Part shown: in pieces, positions 43,964 through 53,110 of the stretch
How the letters are laid out: the number at the start of each line of letters is the position of its first letter
How positions within the stretch are numbered: the first letter of the stretch is position 1
Origin: Pseudomonas sp. 8Z
Lineage (GTDB): Bacteria; Pseudomonadota; Gammaproteobacteria; Pseudomonadales; Pseudomonadaceae
Assembly (NCBI RefSeq): GCF_902506535.1
Contig: NZ_LR733826.1
Coordinates: forward strand, 341,079 to 405,078
Direction: 5' to 3'
Length of the DNA stretch: 64,000 nt
Position numbers and translations under genes: made by a program
The notes under the pieces: model-generated
The model's database searches: none
Seen by the model: only the letters and a program-made list of their open reading frames with translations
What the model was told of the DNA's origin: nothing

Positions 43964-45492
43964 GCGGTTTCATCCACCCAGCGTTGTTCCAGTGAGGTCT
44001 TCGGTCCTTGCGGCGGCATACCTTGGTTGCAGGCCAGCTCACCGACTTCGAGCCCCGCGTTTTGTAGGCGCTCGCGCAGGTGATTCAGTTCGGCGTTGAT
44101 CAGCGCTGTGGTGTCGGCTCGTTCGGCCCAGAGCTGGCTGGACAGGCTGCCGCGCAATAACTGCGCACGTACCTGCAATGGGCCGAGGTGCGGTAGGTCG
44201 AAGGCCAGGTCGATGCGCCACAGCGGTTCTCTGTGTTCGCTCTTGTCCGGTTTGGCGTTGCTCTCTTCACGCTGCAGCTTGACCTGCAGCGGCAGGATGT
44301 CCTGCTGGTGACGCATGGGCAGTTCCAGTTGCCAGGTCGTAACCAGATTGCCGTTGGTGTCGACTTGAGTTTGCGCCAGGCTCGACAACTGATGCGTCTG
44401 GAGTCGTGAGATAGCCGCAGCGGCCAGCTTGAGCAGTGCCTCCAGATCGGCTTCGCCTTCTTCCATGTTTTGCAGCAGGCGTGAGGGCAATGGAAAGCTC
44501 AAGGCTTGCTGGCGTGCGGAGCTGCCGGTGCTGTTGATGCCTAGCATTTGGCGCGCTAGGGCTGGCAGGTTCTGGCTGATCGCACCTTGCAAGCCTGCAA
44601 GGCTGGCGCCTGGCAATTGCGGGAGCAATTGAGCGACCAGCCGCAGCAGGTTGGCTTTGAGGTCCTGTGGTAGAGCGCCAGTCTGTCCTTGCAGTAATTT
44701 GCTTTCGAACAGCAAGCCGCTGCTTTCCAGGGCTTTTGCCAGGCCTTTTGCATCGCTTAGCTGGCTGCTGTCCGGTAGTGCGCCGAGCAGCTTGTCGATG
44801 CTGCCGCGCAGGGCATCATCGCCGCCCGTCAGGCTTTGCAGTCCCTTGAATAGGCCCTCCAGAGAGGCTTGCCGGTTTTGTTGGGCTGCCAGTTGTTGGC
44901 CCAGCACCAGTTGGTCAAGGCGACCACTCAGCGGCACAAAGGCGAGGCTCTGACTGCCTTGTACCTGAGCGCTGAGTAGGCTGCCAATCGGCAGCGGCAT
45001 GGCGCTGTCGAGTGCCAGTTTGTTGCCAGCCAGTGGAGTGTTGAGCAGGTTGACCACCACGCGATAGACCTGCTGGGCGTTCTGCGCTGGCAGGGCGTCA
45101 CGGCTGATGACTTTGCCCTGTACCAGCGTGCCTGGCGGTAATTGCTGCAGGTCGAGGTTGGTCAGTGGTTTGTCACCGCCAGCTTGCAACGCTAAGGCCA
45201 GACGCGTATCGGATAATGCGGTTACCACCAGCGCGCTGCCCTGCGCCAATGGACGTGGGCTTTCGGCTTGCAGGGTGGTTTGCTTGCCGCCATCAAGGGT
45301 CAGTTTTAGTAGTACCTGAAAACTTTGTGCTTGCTCGCGTACTGCGACCACTTCGGCCTTGGCGCTTTCTCCTGCTGCCAGCATGCCTTCCAGTGGCTGT
45401 AGAAGGCGCACGGCCATGTCAGCCGCCGTAGCGGTATTGCGCATCACCGGCGTCGAGGGGGGAAGCGGGCGTGGGCTGCTGATTTCGCTCAT
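43960..45492 (-). CDS. Second FliK-like protein (Flg_hook C-terminal domain)
   Basis: 510 residues, Gln/Leu/Ala-rich, with no membrane segment. The C-terminal region (about 400-490) has LGPLQVRAQLLRGSLSSQLWAE and LINAELNHLRERLQNAGLEV, which is the FliK Flg_hook fold and similar to PADLGRLEVRVHL of the true FliK at 22.2 kb. It is longer than the canonical FliK and lies outside the flagellar operons, on the opposite strand, coupled to the FlhB-like gene. FliK and FlhB interact during the export switch, so this pair looks like a second, partial copy of that switch. The target is unknown. Confidence 0.85.
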   Translation of the reverse strand: MSEISSPRPLPPSTPVMRNTATAADMAVRLLQPLEGMLAAGESAKAEVVAVREQAQSFQVLLKLTLDGGKQTTLQAESPRPLAQGSALVVTALSDTRLALALQAGGDKPLTNLDLQQLPPGTLVQGKVISRDALPAQNAQQVYRVVVNLLNTPLAGNKLALDSAMPLPIGSLLSAQVQGSQSLAFVPLSGRLDQLVLGQQLAAQQNRQASLEGLFKGLQSLTGGDDALRGSIDKLLGALPDSSQLSDAKGLAKALESSGLLFESKLLQGQTGALPQDLKANLLRLVAQLLPQLPGASLAGLQGAISQNLPALARQMLGINSTGSSARQQALSFPLPSRLLQNMEEGEADLEALLKLAAAAISRLQTHQLSSLAQTQVDTNGNLVTTWQLELPMRHQQDILPLQVKLQREESNAKPDKSEHREPLWRIDLAFDLPHLGPLQVRAQLLRGSLSSQLWAERADTTALINAELNHLRERLQNAGLEVGELACNQGMPPQGPKTSLEQRWVDETA

Positions 45493-45601
45493 GGGCTCTC
45501 ACGAGTGGCGCACTCCTGCACGAGTACGCCCTAAATCCGTTGTCTGCGATAGCTTAACACCCTGTCTAAAATGCCGACTGCGGGTGTTGTCCTATGACAT
45601 G

Positions 45602-45607
45602 TATAAT
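45602..45607 (+). promoter_or_regulatory. -10 element of the ccm operon promoter
   Basis: TATAAT at 45602-45607 is a perfect -10. The -35 region (45579-45584, TGCGGG) is poor. The ccmA ATG is 83 bases downstream. The 197-base divergent gap from the FliK-like gene also holds that gene's minus-strand promoter, which I could not place. Confidence 0.5.
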
Positions 45608-45689
45608 GCCGCCCCGTTGCACACTGCGCCTCCGGCACGCCTCAGTATAGCGGCCGAACCATCGCCGACTTGAACCCTGCCAGGTATCG

Positions 45690-46334
45690 ATGACCTCTTC
45701 TGTTCCTTTTCTCGAAGCCGTGGCGCTCAGTTGTGAGCGGGACTGGCGCATGCTCTTCGAGCATCTTGCATTGCGCCTCGACAGCGGCGACATGCTGCAG
45801 ATCAGTGGCCCCAATGGTAGTGGCAAGACCAGCCTGTTGCGGTTGATCGCCGGGCTGCGTCAGCCAACCGCCGGGGACATCCTGCTACAGGGCCGAGCGC
45901 TGGCCGAACAGCGTGGTGAGCTGGCGCGTAACCTCTTGTGGATCGGCCATGCGGCCGGCATCAAGAGCTTGCTGACGGCTGAGGAGAACCTGGCCTGGTT
46001 GTGTGCCTTGCATCGTCCGGCCAGTCGCGAGTCGATCTGGCAGGCGCTGGAGGCGGTCGGTCTGAGAGGTTTTGAAGACGTACCTTGCCATACGCTGTCT
46101 GCCGGCCAGCAACGCCGCGTTGCTCTGGCACGCCTTTATTTGGATGACACGCCGCCGCTTTGGGTGCTCGATGAGCCCTTCACCGCGTTGGACAAACACG
46201 GCGTTGCGCAGTTGGAGGTGCACCTGGCCGCGCATTGCGAACGTGGTGGCGTGGTGGTGCTGACCACGCACCACAGCCTGCAGCACAAGCCGTCGACCTA
46301 TCGCGAACTCGACCTGGGGCAGCACGTGGCATGA
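45690..46334 (+). CDS. ccmA: Haem exporter ATP-binding protein CcmA
   Basis: 214 residues, an ABC ATPase: Walker [18 protein letters not shown], signature [14 protein letters not shown], Walker [15 protein letters not shown]. CcmA with CcmB, CcmC and CcmD forms the complex that loads haem on CcmE and releases holo-CcmE in system I cytochrome c maturation. Small for an ABC subunit, as usual for CcmA. Its TGA overlaps the ccmB ATG. Confidence 0.96.
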   Translation: MTSSVPFLEAVALSCERDWRMLFEHLALRLDSGDMLQISGPNGSGKTSLLRLIAGLRQPTAGDILLQGRALAEQRGELARNLLWIGHAAGIKSLLTAEENLAWLCALHRPASRESIWQALEAVGLRGFEDVPCHTLSAGQQRRVALARLYLDDTPPLWVLDEPFTALDKHGVAQLEVHLAAHCERGGVVVLTTHHSLQHKPSTYRELDLGQHVA

Positions 46335-47002
46335 GCAATGTATTCACGCAAGTGCTGAGCCGCGAGATGCGTCTGCTGGCACGTCGTCCTTCTGATCTGG
46401 CCAATCCGCTGGTGTTCTTCGCCATCGTCATCGCCCTGTTCCCCCTGGCGGTGGGGCCGGAGACACAATTGTTGCAAACCCTTTCTCCGGGCCTGGTCTG
46501 GGTGGCAGCGCTACTGGCCGTGCTGCTCTCGCTGGACGGGCTGTTTCGCAGTGATTTCGAGGACGGCTCGCTGGAACAGTGGGTCCTTTCGTCGCACCCA
46601 CTGCCTCTTCTGGTGTTGGCCAAGGTGCTGGCACACTGGTTATTCAGCGGCCTGGCGTTGGTTTTGCTGGCACCTTTGCTGGCGCTGATGCTGGGGTTGC
46701 CTGGGCGTTGTCTGCCGGTGTTATTGGCTTCTCTGTTGCTCGGTACACCAGTGTTGAGTTTGTTGGGCGCGGTGGGGGCCGCGCTTACTGTTGGCCTCAA
46801 GCGCGGCGGCTTGCTGTTGGCGCTGCTGATTTTGCCGCTGTACATCCCGGTGCTGATTCTTGGCAGCGGGGCATTGCAGGCGGCTCTGCAAGGATTACCG
46901 GCAAGCGGCCATCTGTTGTGGCTGGCGAGCCTCACCGCTCTGTCGGTGACCCTGACACCTTTTGCGATTGCCGCTGGCTTGAACATCAGTGTCGGCGAAT
47001 AA
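46331..47002 (+). CDS. ccmB: Haem exporter permease CcmB
   Basis: 223 residues from ATG 46331 ([19 protein letters not shown]), overlapping the ccmA stop by ATGA; the open frame upstream is a shadow of ccmA. Six membrane helices, with [21 protein letters not shown] between the second and third, typical for CcmB. It is the membrane partner of CcmA. A 57-base REP palindrome follows before ccmC, the only place where the ccm genes are not overlapped. Confidence 0.95.
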   Translation: MSNVFTQVLSREMRLLARRPSDLANPLVFFAIVIALFPLAVGPETQLLQTLSPGLVWVAALLAVLLSLDGLFRSDFEDGSLEQWVLSSHPLPLLVLAKVLAHWLFSGLALVLLAPLLALMLGLPGRCLPVLLASLLLGTPVLSLLGAVGAALTVGLKRGGLLLALLILPLYIPVLILGSGALQAALQGLPASGHLLWLASLTALSVTLTPFAIAAGLNISVGE

Positions 47003-47016
47003 GAACGAACCGTGAT

Positions 47017-47073
47017 GTAGCCCGGATGCAATCCAGGAGTTCTCGATAGCCTCCCGGATTGCATCCGGGCTAC
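47017..47073 (+). repeat. REP palindrome between ccmB and ccmC
   Basis: GTAGCCCGGATGCAATCC (47017-47034) and its inverted partner ending GGATTGCATCCGGGCTAC (47056-47073). This is a different Pseudomonas REP family from the one at 13.5 kb (GTAGCCCGGATGCAATCCGGG type). It forms a strong hairpin in the polycistronic RNA and breaks the otherwise continuous ATGA coupling. Confidence 0.88.
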
Positions 47074-47095
47074 GTGTAGATGATGAGCGATCTGA

Positions 47096-47851
47096 ATGAA
47101 CTGGACGTGGTTTCACAAGTGGGGTTCGCCCAAGTGGTTCTATGAGATGAGCGGCCGCTGGCTGCCTTGGCTCAGTGTCGCTGCGGTGCTGTTGATCATC
47201 GCAGGTCTGGTTTGGGGCCTGGCTTTCGCGCCGCCGGATTACCAGCAGGGCAACAGTTTTCGCATCATCTACATTCACGTGCCGGCTGCATTTCTGGCTC
47301 AGTCGATCTACGTCATGCTTGCCGTTGCCGGTGTGGTCGGCCTGGTATGGAAGATGAAGCTGGCCGACGTTGCCCTGCAGCAAGCCGCGCCCATCGGCGC
47401 CTGGATGACCTTCATTGCACTGATCACCGGCGCCATCTGGGGCAAGCCGACCTGGGGCACCTATTGGGTGTGGGACGCGCGTCTGACCTCCATGCTGATT
47501 CTGCTGTTCCTCTATTTCGGCGTCATCGCCCTGGGCAACGCCATCAGCAACCGTGACAGCGCCGCCAAGGCTTGCGCTGTGCTGGCCATCGTTGGTGTGG
47601 TCAATATCCCGATCATCAAGTACTCGGTGGAGTGGTGGAACTCGCTGCACCAGAGCGCCACCTTCAAACTCACCGAGAAACCGGCCATGCCCGTTGAAAT
47701 GTGGCTGCCGCTGCTGCTCGGGGTGCTGGGTTTCTATTGTTTCTTCGGCGCTGTGCTGCTCTATCGCATGCGCCTGGAAGTGCTCAAGCGCGAAGCACGC
47801 AGTAGCTGGGTGAAGGCTGAAGTGCAGAAGCTGGTGGAGGGCCGGGCATGA
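47096..47851 (+). CDS. ccmC: Haem-handling membrane protein CcmC
   Basis: 251 residues, six membrane helices. The tryptophan-rich WWD-type motif is [20 protein letters not shown], flanked by His in [12 protein letters not shown] and [10 protein letters not shown] that bind haem. CcmC attaches haem to CcmE in the periplasm. The stop overlaps the ccmD ATG (ATGA). Confidence 0.96.
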   Translation: MNWTWFHKWGSPKWFYEMSGRWLPWLSVAAVLLIIAGLVWGLAFAPPDYQQGNSFRIIYIHVPAAFLAQSIYVMLAVAGVVGLVWKMKLADVALQQAAPIGAWMTFIALITGAIWGKPTWGTYWVWDARLTSMLILLFLYFGVIALGNAISNRDSAAKACAVLAIVGVVNIPIIKYSVEWWNSLHQSATFKLTEKPAMPVEMWLPLLLGVLGFYCFFGAVLLYRMRLEVLKREARSSWVKAEVQKLVEGRA

Positions 47852-48024
47852 GCTTTTCCTCGTTTGCCGAGTTTCTCGCCATGGGCACCCATGGTGCCTA
47901 CGTCTGGAGTGCCTATGGCATCAGCCTGGCGGTTCTGGCGTTGAATGTGGCTCTGCCGATGTTGGCGCGTCGCCGTTACCTGCAAGACGAGGCGCGCCGT
48001 TTGCGCCGGGAGAAGTCCAAGTGA
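47848..48024 (+). CDS. ccmD: Haem exporter small subunit CcmD
   Basis: 58 residues ([20 protein letters not shown] to RRLRREKSK). One membrane helix (about 20-42) followed by a strongly basic cytoplasmic tail, as in all CcmD. It overlaps ccmC by ATGA at the start and the ccmE GTG start by four bases (GTGA) at the end. It stabilises the CcmABC-CcmE complex. Confidence 0.93.
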   Translation: MSFSSFAEFLAMGTHGAYVWSAYGISLAVLALNVALPMLARRRYLQDEARRLRREKSK

Positions 48025-48509
48025 ATCCGGTTCGCAAGAAACGCCTGTACATCGTCCTCGCCATTCTTTGTGGTGTGGGCGTCGCCGTGGCGCTGGCGCT
48101 TAGCGCCCTGCAGCAGAACATCAACCTGTTCTACACCCCTACGCAGATTGCCAATGGCGAGGCGCCACAGGGCACTCGCATTCGCGCGGGCGGCCTGGTC
48201 GAGGAAGGTTCGGTGAAGCGTTCGGCTGATTCGCTGGAAGTGGACTTCGTCGTCACCGATGGCGCCCATGAGGTGACCATCCGTTACCACGGCATCCTCC
48301 CGGATCTATTCCGCGAAGGGCAGGGCATTGTTGCCCTCGGCCGGGTCAACGAGCAGGGCGTGCTGGTGGCCGACGAGGTGCTGGCCAAGCACGACGAAAA
48401 CTACATGCCACCGGAAGTGATGCAGGCGCTGGAGAAGAGCGGGATGAAGCAGCAGCACGACGCGGCGACTGCAGGCAAGCAGGGTTATCAGCAGGAGCGC
48501 GCGCAATGA
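48021..48509 (+). CDS. ccmE: Periplasmic haem chaperone CcmE
   Basis: 162 residues, GTG start ([18 protein letters not shown]), overlapping ccmD. N-terminal membrane anchor, then a beta-barrel domain: [53 protein letters not shown], and the haem-binding His in [14 protein letters not shown]. CcmE carries haem covalently from CcmC to CcmF/H. The C-terminal tail varies. Confidence 0.96.
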   Translation: MNPVRKKRLYIVLAILCGVGVAVALALSALQQNINLFYTPTQIANGEAPQGTRIRAGGLVEEGSVKRSADSLEVDFVVTDGAHEVTIRYHGILPDLFREGQGIVALGRVNEQGVLVADEVLAKHDENYMPPEVMQALEKSGMKQQHDAATAGKQGYQQERAQ

Positions 48510-50476
48510 TTCCTGAACTCGGCCACCTGGCGTTGATACTGGCTCTGTGCTTGGCAGCCGTACAGGCCACGCTGCCGCTGATCGGCGCCTGGCGCGGCGA
48601 CCACCAGTGGATGAGCCTGGCGCAGCCGGCGGCCTGGGGGCAGTTTGTCTTCCTGCTGTTCTCCTTCGTCTGCCTGACCTACGCCTTTATGGTCGACGAT
48701 TTCTCCGTTGCCTACGTGGCCAGTAACTCCAACACGGCACTGCCCTGGTACTACAAGTTCAGCGCCGTATGGGGCGCGCACGAGGGCTCCTTGTTGCTGT
48801 GGGCGCTGATCCTCGGTGGCTGGACGTTCGCCGTGGCGATCTTCTCGCGCCACCTGCCGGAAGAGATGCTGGCCCGTGTGCTGGCGGTGATGGGCATGAT
48901 CAGCGTCGGTTTCCTGCTGTTTTTGATCATCACTTCCAATCCCTTCGAGCGGCTGCTGCCCAACGTGCCGGTCGACGGTCGTGACCTCAACCCGCTACTG
49001 CAGGACTTCGGCCTGATCGTGCATCCGCCGATGCTGTACATGGGTTATGTAGGCTTCTCCGTGGCCTTCGCCTTCGCCATCGCCGCATTGCTCGGCGGCA
49101 AGTTGGACGCTGCCTGGGCGCGCTGGTCGCGGCCCTGGACCATCGTGGCCTGGGCTTTCCTCGGCATTGGTATCGCGCTCGGTTCCTGGTGGGCCTACTA
49201 CGAACTGGGTTGGGGTGGCTGGTGGTTCTGGGATCCGGTGGAGAACGCCTCGTTCATGCCCTGGTTGGTGGGCACCGCGCTGATCCACTCGCTGGCCGTG
49301 ACCGAGAAGCGCGGCGTGTTCAAGAGCTGGACGGTGCTGCTGGCCATCGCTGCCTTCTCCCTCAGCCTGCTCGGTACCTTCTTGGTGCGCTCTGGCGTGC
49401 TGACCTCGGTGCATGCCTTCGCCACCGACCCGGAGCGCGGCGTGTTCATCCTTGCCTTCCTGCTGGTGGTGGTGGGCGGCTCGCTGACGTTGTTCGCCCT
49501 GCGCGCGCCGGTGGTACGCAGCCAAGTTGGCTTTGGCCTGTGGTCGCGCGAGACGCTGCTGCTGGTCAACAACATCGTGCTGGTGGTGGCCGCCGCGATG
49601 ATCCTGCTCGGCACCCTCTACCCGCTGGTGCTCGACGCCCTGACCGGCGCCAAGCTGTCGGTCGGCCCGCCTTACTTCAATGCGCTGTTCCTGCCGTTGA
49701 TGGGGCTGCTGATGGCGGTGATCGCCGTCGGTGTGCTGGTGCGCTGGAAGGACACTCCGCTGAAATGGCTGGGCAGCATGTTGACGCCGGTACTGCTGGC
49801 CAGTGTGGTGCTAGCGCTGATCGCCACCTTCCTGATTGGTGACTTCCACTGGGCGGTGCTGGCCGTCTGTCTGCTGGCTTTCTGGGTGATCCTGGCCGGT
49901 GTGCGCGATGTGCTCGACAAGACCCGTCACAAAGGCTTGCTCAAGGGCCTGTCGAGCCTGGGCCGCAGCTACTGGGGCATGCAACTGGCGCATTTTGGTT
50001 TCGCCTTCTGCGCCCTCGGCGTGGTGCTGACCAGCCTGGGCAGCTACGAGCGCGACCTGCGCATGGCACCGGGCGACTCGGTGGAACTGGGCGGCTATCG
50101 CTTCCAGTTCGACGGTGCCGAGCATTTCGAAGGCCCCAACTTCATTTCCGACAAGGGCACGGTGCGGGTCTTCGACGGCGAGCGGCAGATCAAGGTGCTG
50201 CACCCGGAGAAACGCCTGTACACCGTGCAGCAAGCGACCATGACCGAGGCGGGCATCGATGCTGGTTTTACTCGTGACCTGTTTGTCGCCCTCGGCGAGC
50301 CGCTGGAGCAGGGCGCCTGGGCTGTGCGCGTGCATATCAAGCCCTTCGTCCGCTGGATCTGGCTCGGCGGTTTGCTGATGGCCTTCGGCGGCTTGCTCGC
50401 CGCTGCCGACAAGCGTTACCGCATCAAGGTCAGAACCCGTGTGCGCGAAGCGCTGGGCATGGAGGCAAGCGCATGA
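48506..50476 (+). CDS. ccmF: Cytochrome c haem lyase subunit CcmF
   Basis: 656 residues, with about 15 membrane helices. The WWD haem motif is [20 protein letters not shown]. Conserved [12 protein letters not shown] and [18 protein letters not shown]. With CcmH and CcmI it ligates haem to apocytochrome. ATGA overlaps at both ends bind it to ccmE and ccmG. Length normal. Confidence 0.97.
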   Translation: MIPELGHLALILALCLAAVQATLPLIGAWRGDHQWMSLAQPAAWGQFVFLLFSFVCLTYAFMVDDFSVAYVASNSNTALPWYYKFSAVWGAHEGSLLLWALILGGWTFAVAIFSRHLPEEMLARVLAVMGMISVGFLLFLIITSNPFERLLPNVPVDGRDLNPLLQDFGLIVHPPMLYMGYVGFSVAFAFAIAALLGGKLDAAWARWSRPWTIVAWAFLGIGIALGSWWAYYELGWGGWWFWDPVENASFMPWLVGTALIHSLAVTEKRGVFKSWTVLLAIAAFSLSLLGTFLVRSGVLTSVHAFATDPERGVFILAFLLVVVGGSLTLFALRAPVVRSQVGFGLWSRETLLLVNNIVLVVAAAMILLGTLYPLVLDALTGAKLSVGPPYFNALFLPLMGLLMAVIAVGVLVRWKDTPLKWLGSMLTPVLLASVVLALIATFLIGDFHWAVLAVCLLAFWVILAGVRDVLDKTRHKGLLKGLSSLGRSYWGMQLAHFGFAFCALGVVLTSLGSYERDLRMAPGDSVELGGYRFQFDGAEHFEGPNFISDKGTVRVFDGERQIKVLHPEKRLYTVQQATMTEAGIDAGFTRDLFVALGEPLEQGAWAVRVHIKPFVRWIWLGGLLMAFGGLLAAADKRYRIKVRTRVREALGMEASA

Positions 50477-51012
50477 GACGTCTATTACTGCTGCTACCGC
50501 TGCTGGCTTTCCTGGCCATTGCTGTATTGCTCTATCGCGGTCTGTTCCTCGATCCGTCCGAATTGCCATCGGCACTCATCGGCAAGCCGTTCCCGGCGTT
50601 CAGCCTACCGTTGGTGACCGATCCCTCGCGCACCCTGAGCCAGGATGACCTCAAGGGCAAACCGGCCCTGGTCAATGTCTGGGGCACCTGGTGCCCGGCC
50701 TGCCGCCACGAGCACCCGGTGCTGAACAAGCTGGCCGAAGCCGGTGTGGTGATTCATGGGATCAACTACAAGGATGACCGTGAGCCAGCGCAGAAGTGGC
50801 TGCGTGAGCTGCACAATCCTTATCAACTCAATATCGAAGACGCCAAGGGCACCCTGGGCCTGGATCTGGGCGTTTATGGCGCGCCGGAAACTTTCTTCAT
50901 CGATGCTCAGGGCATCATTCGGCACAAGTTTGTCGGCCCTATCGACGAGCGCGTCTGGCGCGAGCAACTGGCGCCGATTTACCAGCAACTGGTTGACGAG
51001 GCTCAGCCATGA
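50473..51012 (+). CDS. ccmG: Thiol:disulfide interchange protein CcmG (DsbE)
   Basis: 179 residues. N-terminal membrane anchor (about 3-22), then a thioredoxin fold with the active site WGTWCPACRHEHPVLN (WCPAC) and the family-specific GAPETFFIDAQGIIRHKFVG. It reduces apocytochrome cysteines or CcmH before haem attachment. ATGA overlap on both sides. Confidence 0.96.
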   Translation: MRRLLLLLPLLAFLAIAVLLYRGLFLDPSELPSALIGKPFPAFSLPLVTDPSRTLSQDDLKGKPALVNVWGTWCPACRHEHPVLNKLAEAGVVIHGINYKDDREPAQKWLRELHNPYQLNIEDAKGTLGLDLGVYGAPETFFIDAQGIIRHKFVGPIDERVWREQLAPIYQQLVDEAQP

Positions 51013-51494
51013 AACGTCTGCTGATCGCCACCGGCCTGGCCCTTGGGTTGCTCGCCAGCGCCCATGCCGCTATCGACACCTACGAGTTCGCCAACGATGC
51101 CGAGCGCGAGCGCTACCGCACCCTGGTCGAAGAACTGCGCTGCCCCAAGTGCCAGAACCAGAACATCGCTGACTCCAATGCGCCGATCGCCATGGATCTG
51201 CGCAACGAGGTCTACCAGATGGTCGAAGCGGGCAAGAGCGACGCGCAGATCATCGACTTTCTCGTCGCGCGTTACGGTGACTTCGTCCTCTACAACCCGC
51301 CTGTGACCAGCCGCACCCTGCTGCTCTGGTACGGTCCGGCAGGTTTGCTGCTGATTGGCTTTGGCGTGCTCGGGGTGATTGTCCTGCGCCGCCGTGGGCA
51401 GCAGGCGCGCCCTGACGTTGGCCTTAGTCTCGACGAACAGCAGCGTCTCGCGGCACTGCTCGAACAAGCCTCTCAGGACAAGAAAACCCCATGA
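51009..51494 (+). CDS. ccmH: Cytochrome c maturation protein CcmH
   Basis: 161 residues. Signal peptide ([17 protein letters not shown]), then the CcmH redox motif [19 protein letters not shown], and one membrane helix near 100-120. It keeps the CxxCH cysteines of apocytochrome reduced and is part of the CcmFHI ligase. In some bacteria it is fused to CcmI; here they are separate but overlap by ATGA. Confidence 0.96.
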   Translation: MKRLLIATGLALGLLASAHAAIDTYEFANDAERERYRTLVEELRCPKCQNQNIADSNAPIAMDLRNEVYQMVEAGKSDAQIIDFLVARYGDFVLYNPPVTSRTLLLWYGPAGLLLIGFGVLGVIVLRRRGQQARPDVGLSLDEQQRLAALLEQASQDKKTP

Positions 51495-52696
51495 TCGATT
51501 TCTGGTTGCCCGCCGGGCTGCTGTTGCTCACTGCCTTGGCGTTCCTGCTGATCCCCGTACTGCGCGTACGCAAGTTGCAGGCCGAAGAAGACCGCACGGC
51601 CCTCAATGTCACCCTCTATCAGGAGCGCCTGCAGGAGCTGCAGACGCAGCACCAGCGTGGCGTGCTCGACGATGCGCAATTGGCGGCCGGGCGTGCCGAG
51701 GCGGCTCGTGAACTGCTGACCGATACCGAGGGCGTGCAGCACCGCAGTGGTGTGCTGGGCGGCAAGATTCCGCTGCTGGCGGCCATTCTGGTGCCGGTAG
51801 TGGGCATCGGCCTGTACATGCACTGGGGCGCGCTGGAGCCATTGCAGCAAGCGCGTGAGATGGCCGCGCAAGCACCGAAAAACATCATCGAAATGACTGC
51901 GCGTCTGGAGCGCGCGGTCAAGGAAACACCTGACTCCGCCGAGGCTTGGTACTTCCTTGGCCGTACCTATATGGCGCAGGAGCGCGCGGTCGATGCCGCC
52001 AAGGCCTTCGAGCAGGCTGTTGGCCTGGCGGGGCGCGCCCCCGAGCTGCTCGGGCAGTGGGCTCAGGCCCTGTACTTCGCCAATGACAAGCAGTGGAGTG
52101 CGCAAATGCAGGCGCTGACTGATGAGGCCTTGAAAGCTGATGCGCAGGAAGTCACCAGCCTGGGTCTGCTCGGTATTGCCGCCTACGAAAGCCAGCGTTA
52201 TGCCGATGCCGTGCATTACTGGGAGCGCCTGGTGGCGGTGTTGCCCGAGCAGGACCCGTCACGTGTCGCCATCGCTGGCGGCATCGAGCGTGCCCGCGAG
52301 CAGATGGGCGAGCAGCCCAGCCCAGCCGCCGAGTCTGCGGCCAAGGTGCACGCCCTGGAGGTCAGCGTCTCGCTGGCGCCCGATGTGCAGGCGCAGGTGC
52401 AGCCGGATGACGCCGTATTTATTTTCGCCCGTGCCCTCAGCGGCCCGCCGATGCCATTGGCGGTCAAGCGCCTGAAGGTATCCGAGCTACCCGCGCAGGT
52501 CAGTCTCTCCGATGTCGATGCGATGATGCCGGAGCTGAAACTCTCAGGCTTCGAGCAGGTGCAACTGCTCGCCCGTGTCTCGCGTGCCGGCAATGCCACG
52601 CAGGGCGAGTGGATTGGCAAACTTGGCCCGGTGCCGAACACCGCCCGTGAGGTGCAGAGCGTGGTGATCGACAGCCGCGATGGGCAGTCTCAATGA
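51491..52696 (+). CDS. ccmI: Cytochrome c maturation protein CcmI (CycH), TPR protein
   Basis: 401 residues. Two membrane helices in the N-terminal part (about 5-23 and 95-112) joined by a cytoplasmic coiled-coil domain. A periplasmic TPR region (about 130-280, [27 protein letters not shown]) binds apocytochrome C-termini, followed by a beta-rich C-terminal domain (about 290-400). It presents apocytochrome to the haem ligase. It overlaps a small lipoprotein gene by ATGA. Confidence 0.94.
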   Translation: MIDFWLPAGLLLLTALAFLLIPVLRVRKLQAEEDRTALNVTLYQERLQELQTQHQRGVLDDAQLAAGRAEAARELLTDTEGVQHRSGVLGGKIPLLAAILVPVVGIGLYMHWGALEPLQQAREMAAQAPKNIIEMTARLERAVKETPDSAEAWYFLGRTYMAQERAVDAAKAFEQAVGLAGRAPELLGQWAQALYFANDKQWSAQMQALTDEALKADAQEVTSLGLLGIAAYESQRYADAVHYWERLVAVLPEQDPSRVAIAGGIERAREQMGEQPSPAAESAAKVHALEVSVSLAPDVQAQVQPDDAVFIFARALSGPPMPLAVKRLKVSELPAQVSLSDVDAMMPELKLSGFEQVQLLARVSRAGNATQGEWIGKLGPVPNTAREVQSVVIDSRDGQSQ

Positions 52697-53016
52697 AGCG
52701 CCTGGTACTGCTCTGCGTGCTCGGTTTTGGCCTCACAGGCTGCGCCGTGCAGCCAGGTGCTCCGCTTAATGATTTGCCGCCGGTGCAGCAGCCCTCGCAT
52801 CCACGTTATGCGCCGCCGCCTGCCGTGAAAAGCCACTGGAGCCCGGCGTTGGGCGTCTATGTGGTCGAGGGACGGTCTGATCTGTTCTACCGCGAGCGTG
52901 TCTTCTATCGCTTCGATGGGGGGTGGAGCTGGTCGACGCAACCGGGTGGGCCATGGCAGGCAACGGACAGCTCAGGCATCCCGCCAGGCTTGTTTCGGCA
53001 TTATCAGAACCGTTGA
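52693..53016 (+). CDS. Small predicted lipoprotein at the end of the ccm operon
   Basis: 107 residues. Lipoprotein signal with lipobox LTGC (Cys 17). A Pro-rich stretch (about 22-45) is followed by a short domain with [27 protein letters not shown]. The ATG overlaps the ccmI stop (ATGA), so it is translated as part of the ccm operon. No known ccm function matches. The Cys-anchored, Trp/Tyr-rich domain suggests a periplasmic or outer-membrane-facing protein; I do not recognise the family. Confidence 0.85.
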   Translation: MKRLVLLCVLGFGLTGCAVQPGAPLNDLPPVQQPSHPRYAPPPAVKSHWSPALGVYVVEGRSDLFYRERVFYRFDGGWSWSTQPGGPWQATDSSGIPPGLFRHYQNR

Positions 53017-53019
53017 GGC

Positions 53020-53070
53020 TAGGGCGGGTGCAACCCGCCGCCTCGGTTCTGGCGGGTTGCACCCGCCCTA
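53020..53070 (+). repeat. REP-like inverted repeat downstream of the ccm operon
   Basis: TAGGGCGGGTGCAACCCGCC (53020-53039) and the reverse complement (53051-53070) around an 11-base loop. A third REP family in this window (GTAGGGTGGGTGCAACCCGCC type). It sits directly after the operon and just before a canonical terminator. Confidence 0.85.
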
Positions 53071-53076
53071 CATAAG

Positions 53077-53104
53077 AACGGCGCCCGTAGGCGCCGTTTT
53101 TCTT
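53077..53104 (+). terminator. Terminator between the convergent lipoprotein and DASS genes
   Basis: AACGGCGCC (53077-53085), loop CGTA, GGCGCCGTT (53090-53098), then TTTCTT. A 9-bp GC-rich stem with T tract. The left flank is A-containing (ATAAGAA), so it may work for both strands. Confidence 0.92.
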
Positions 53105-53110
53105 AGGGGC

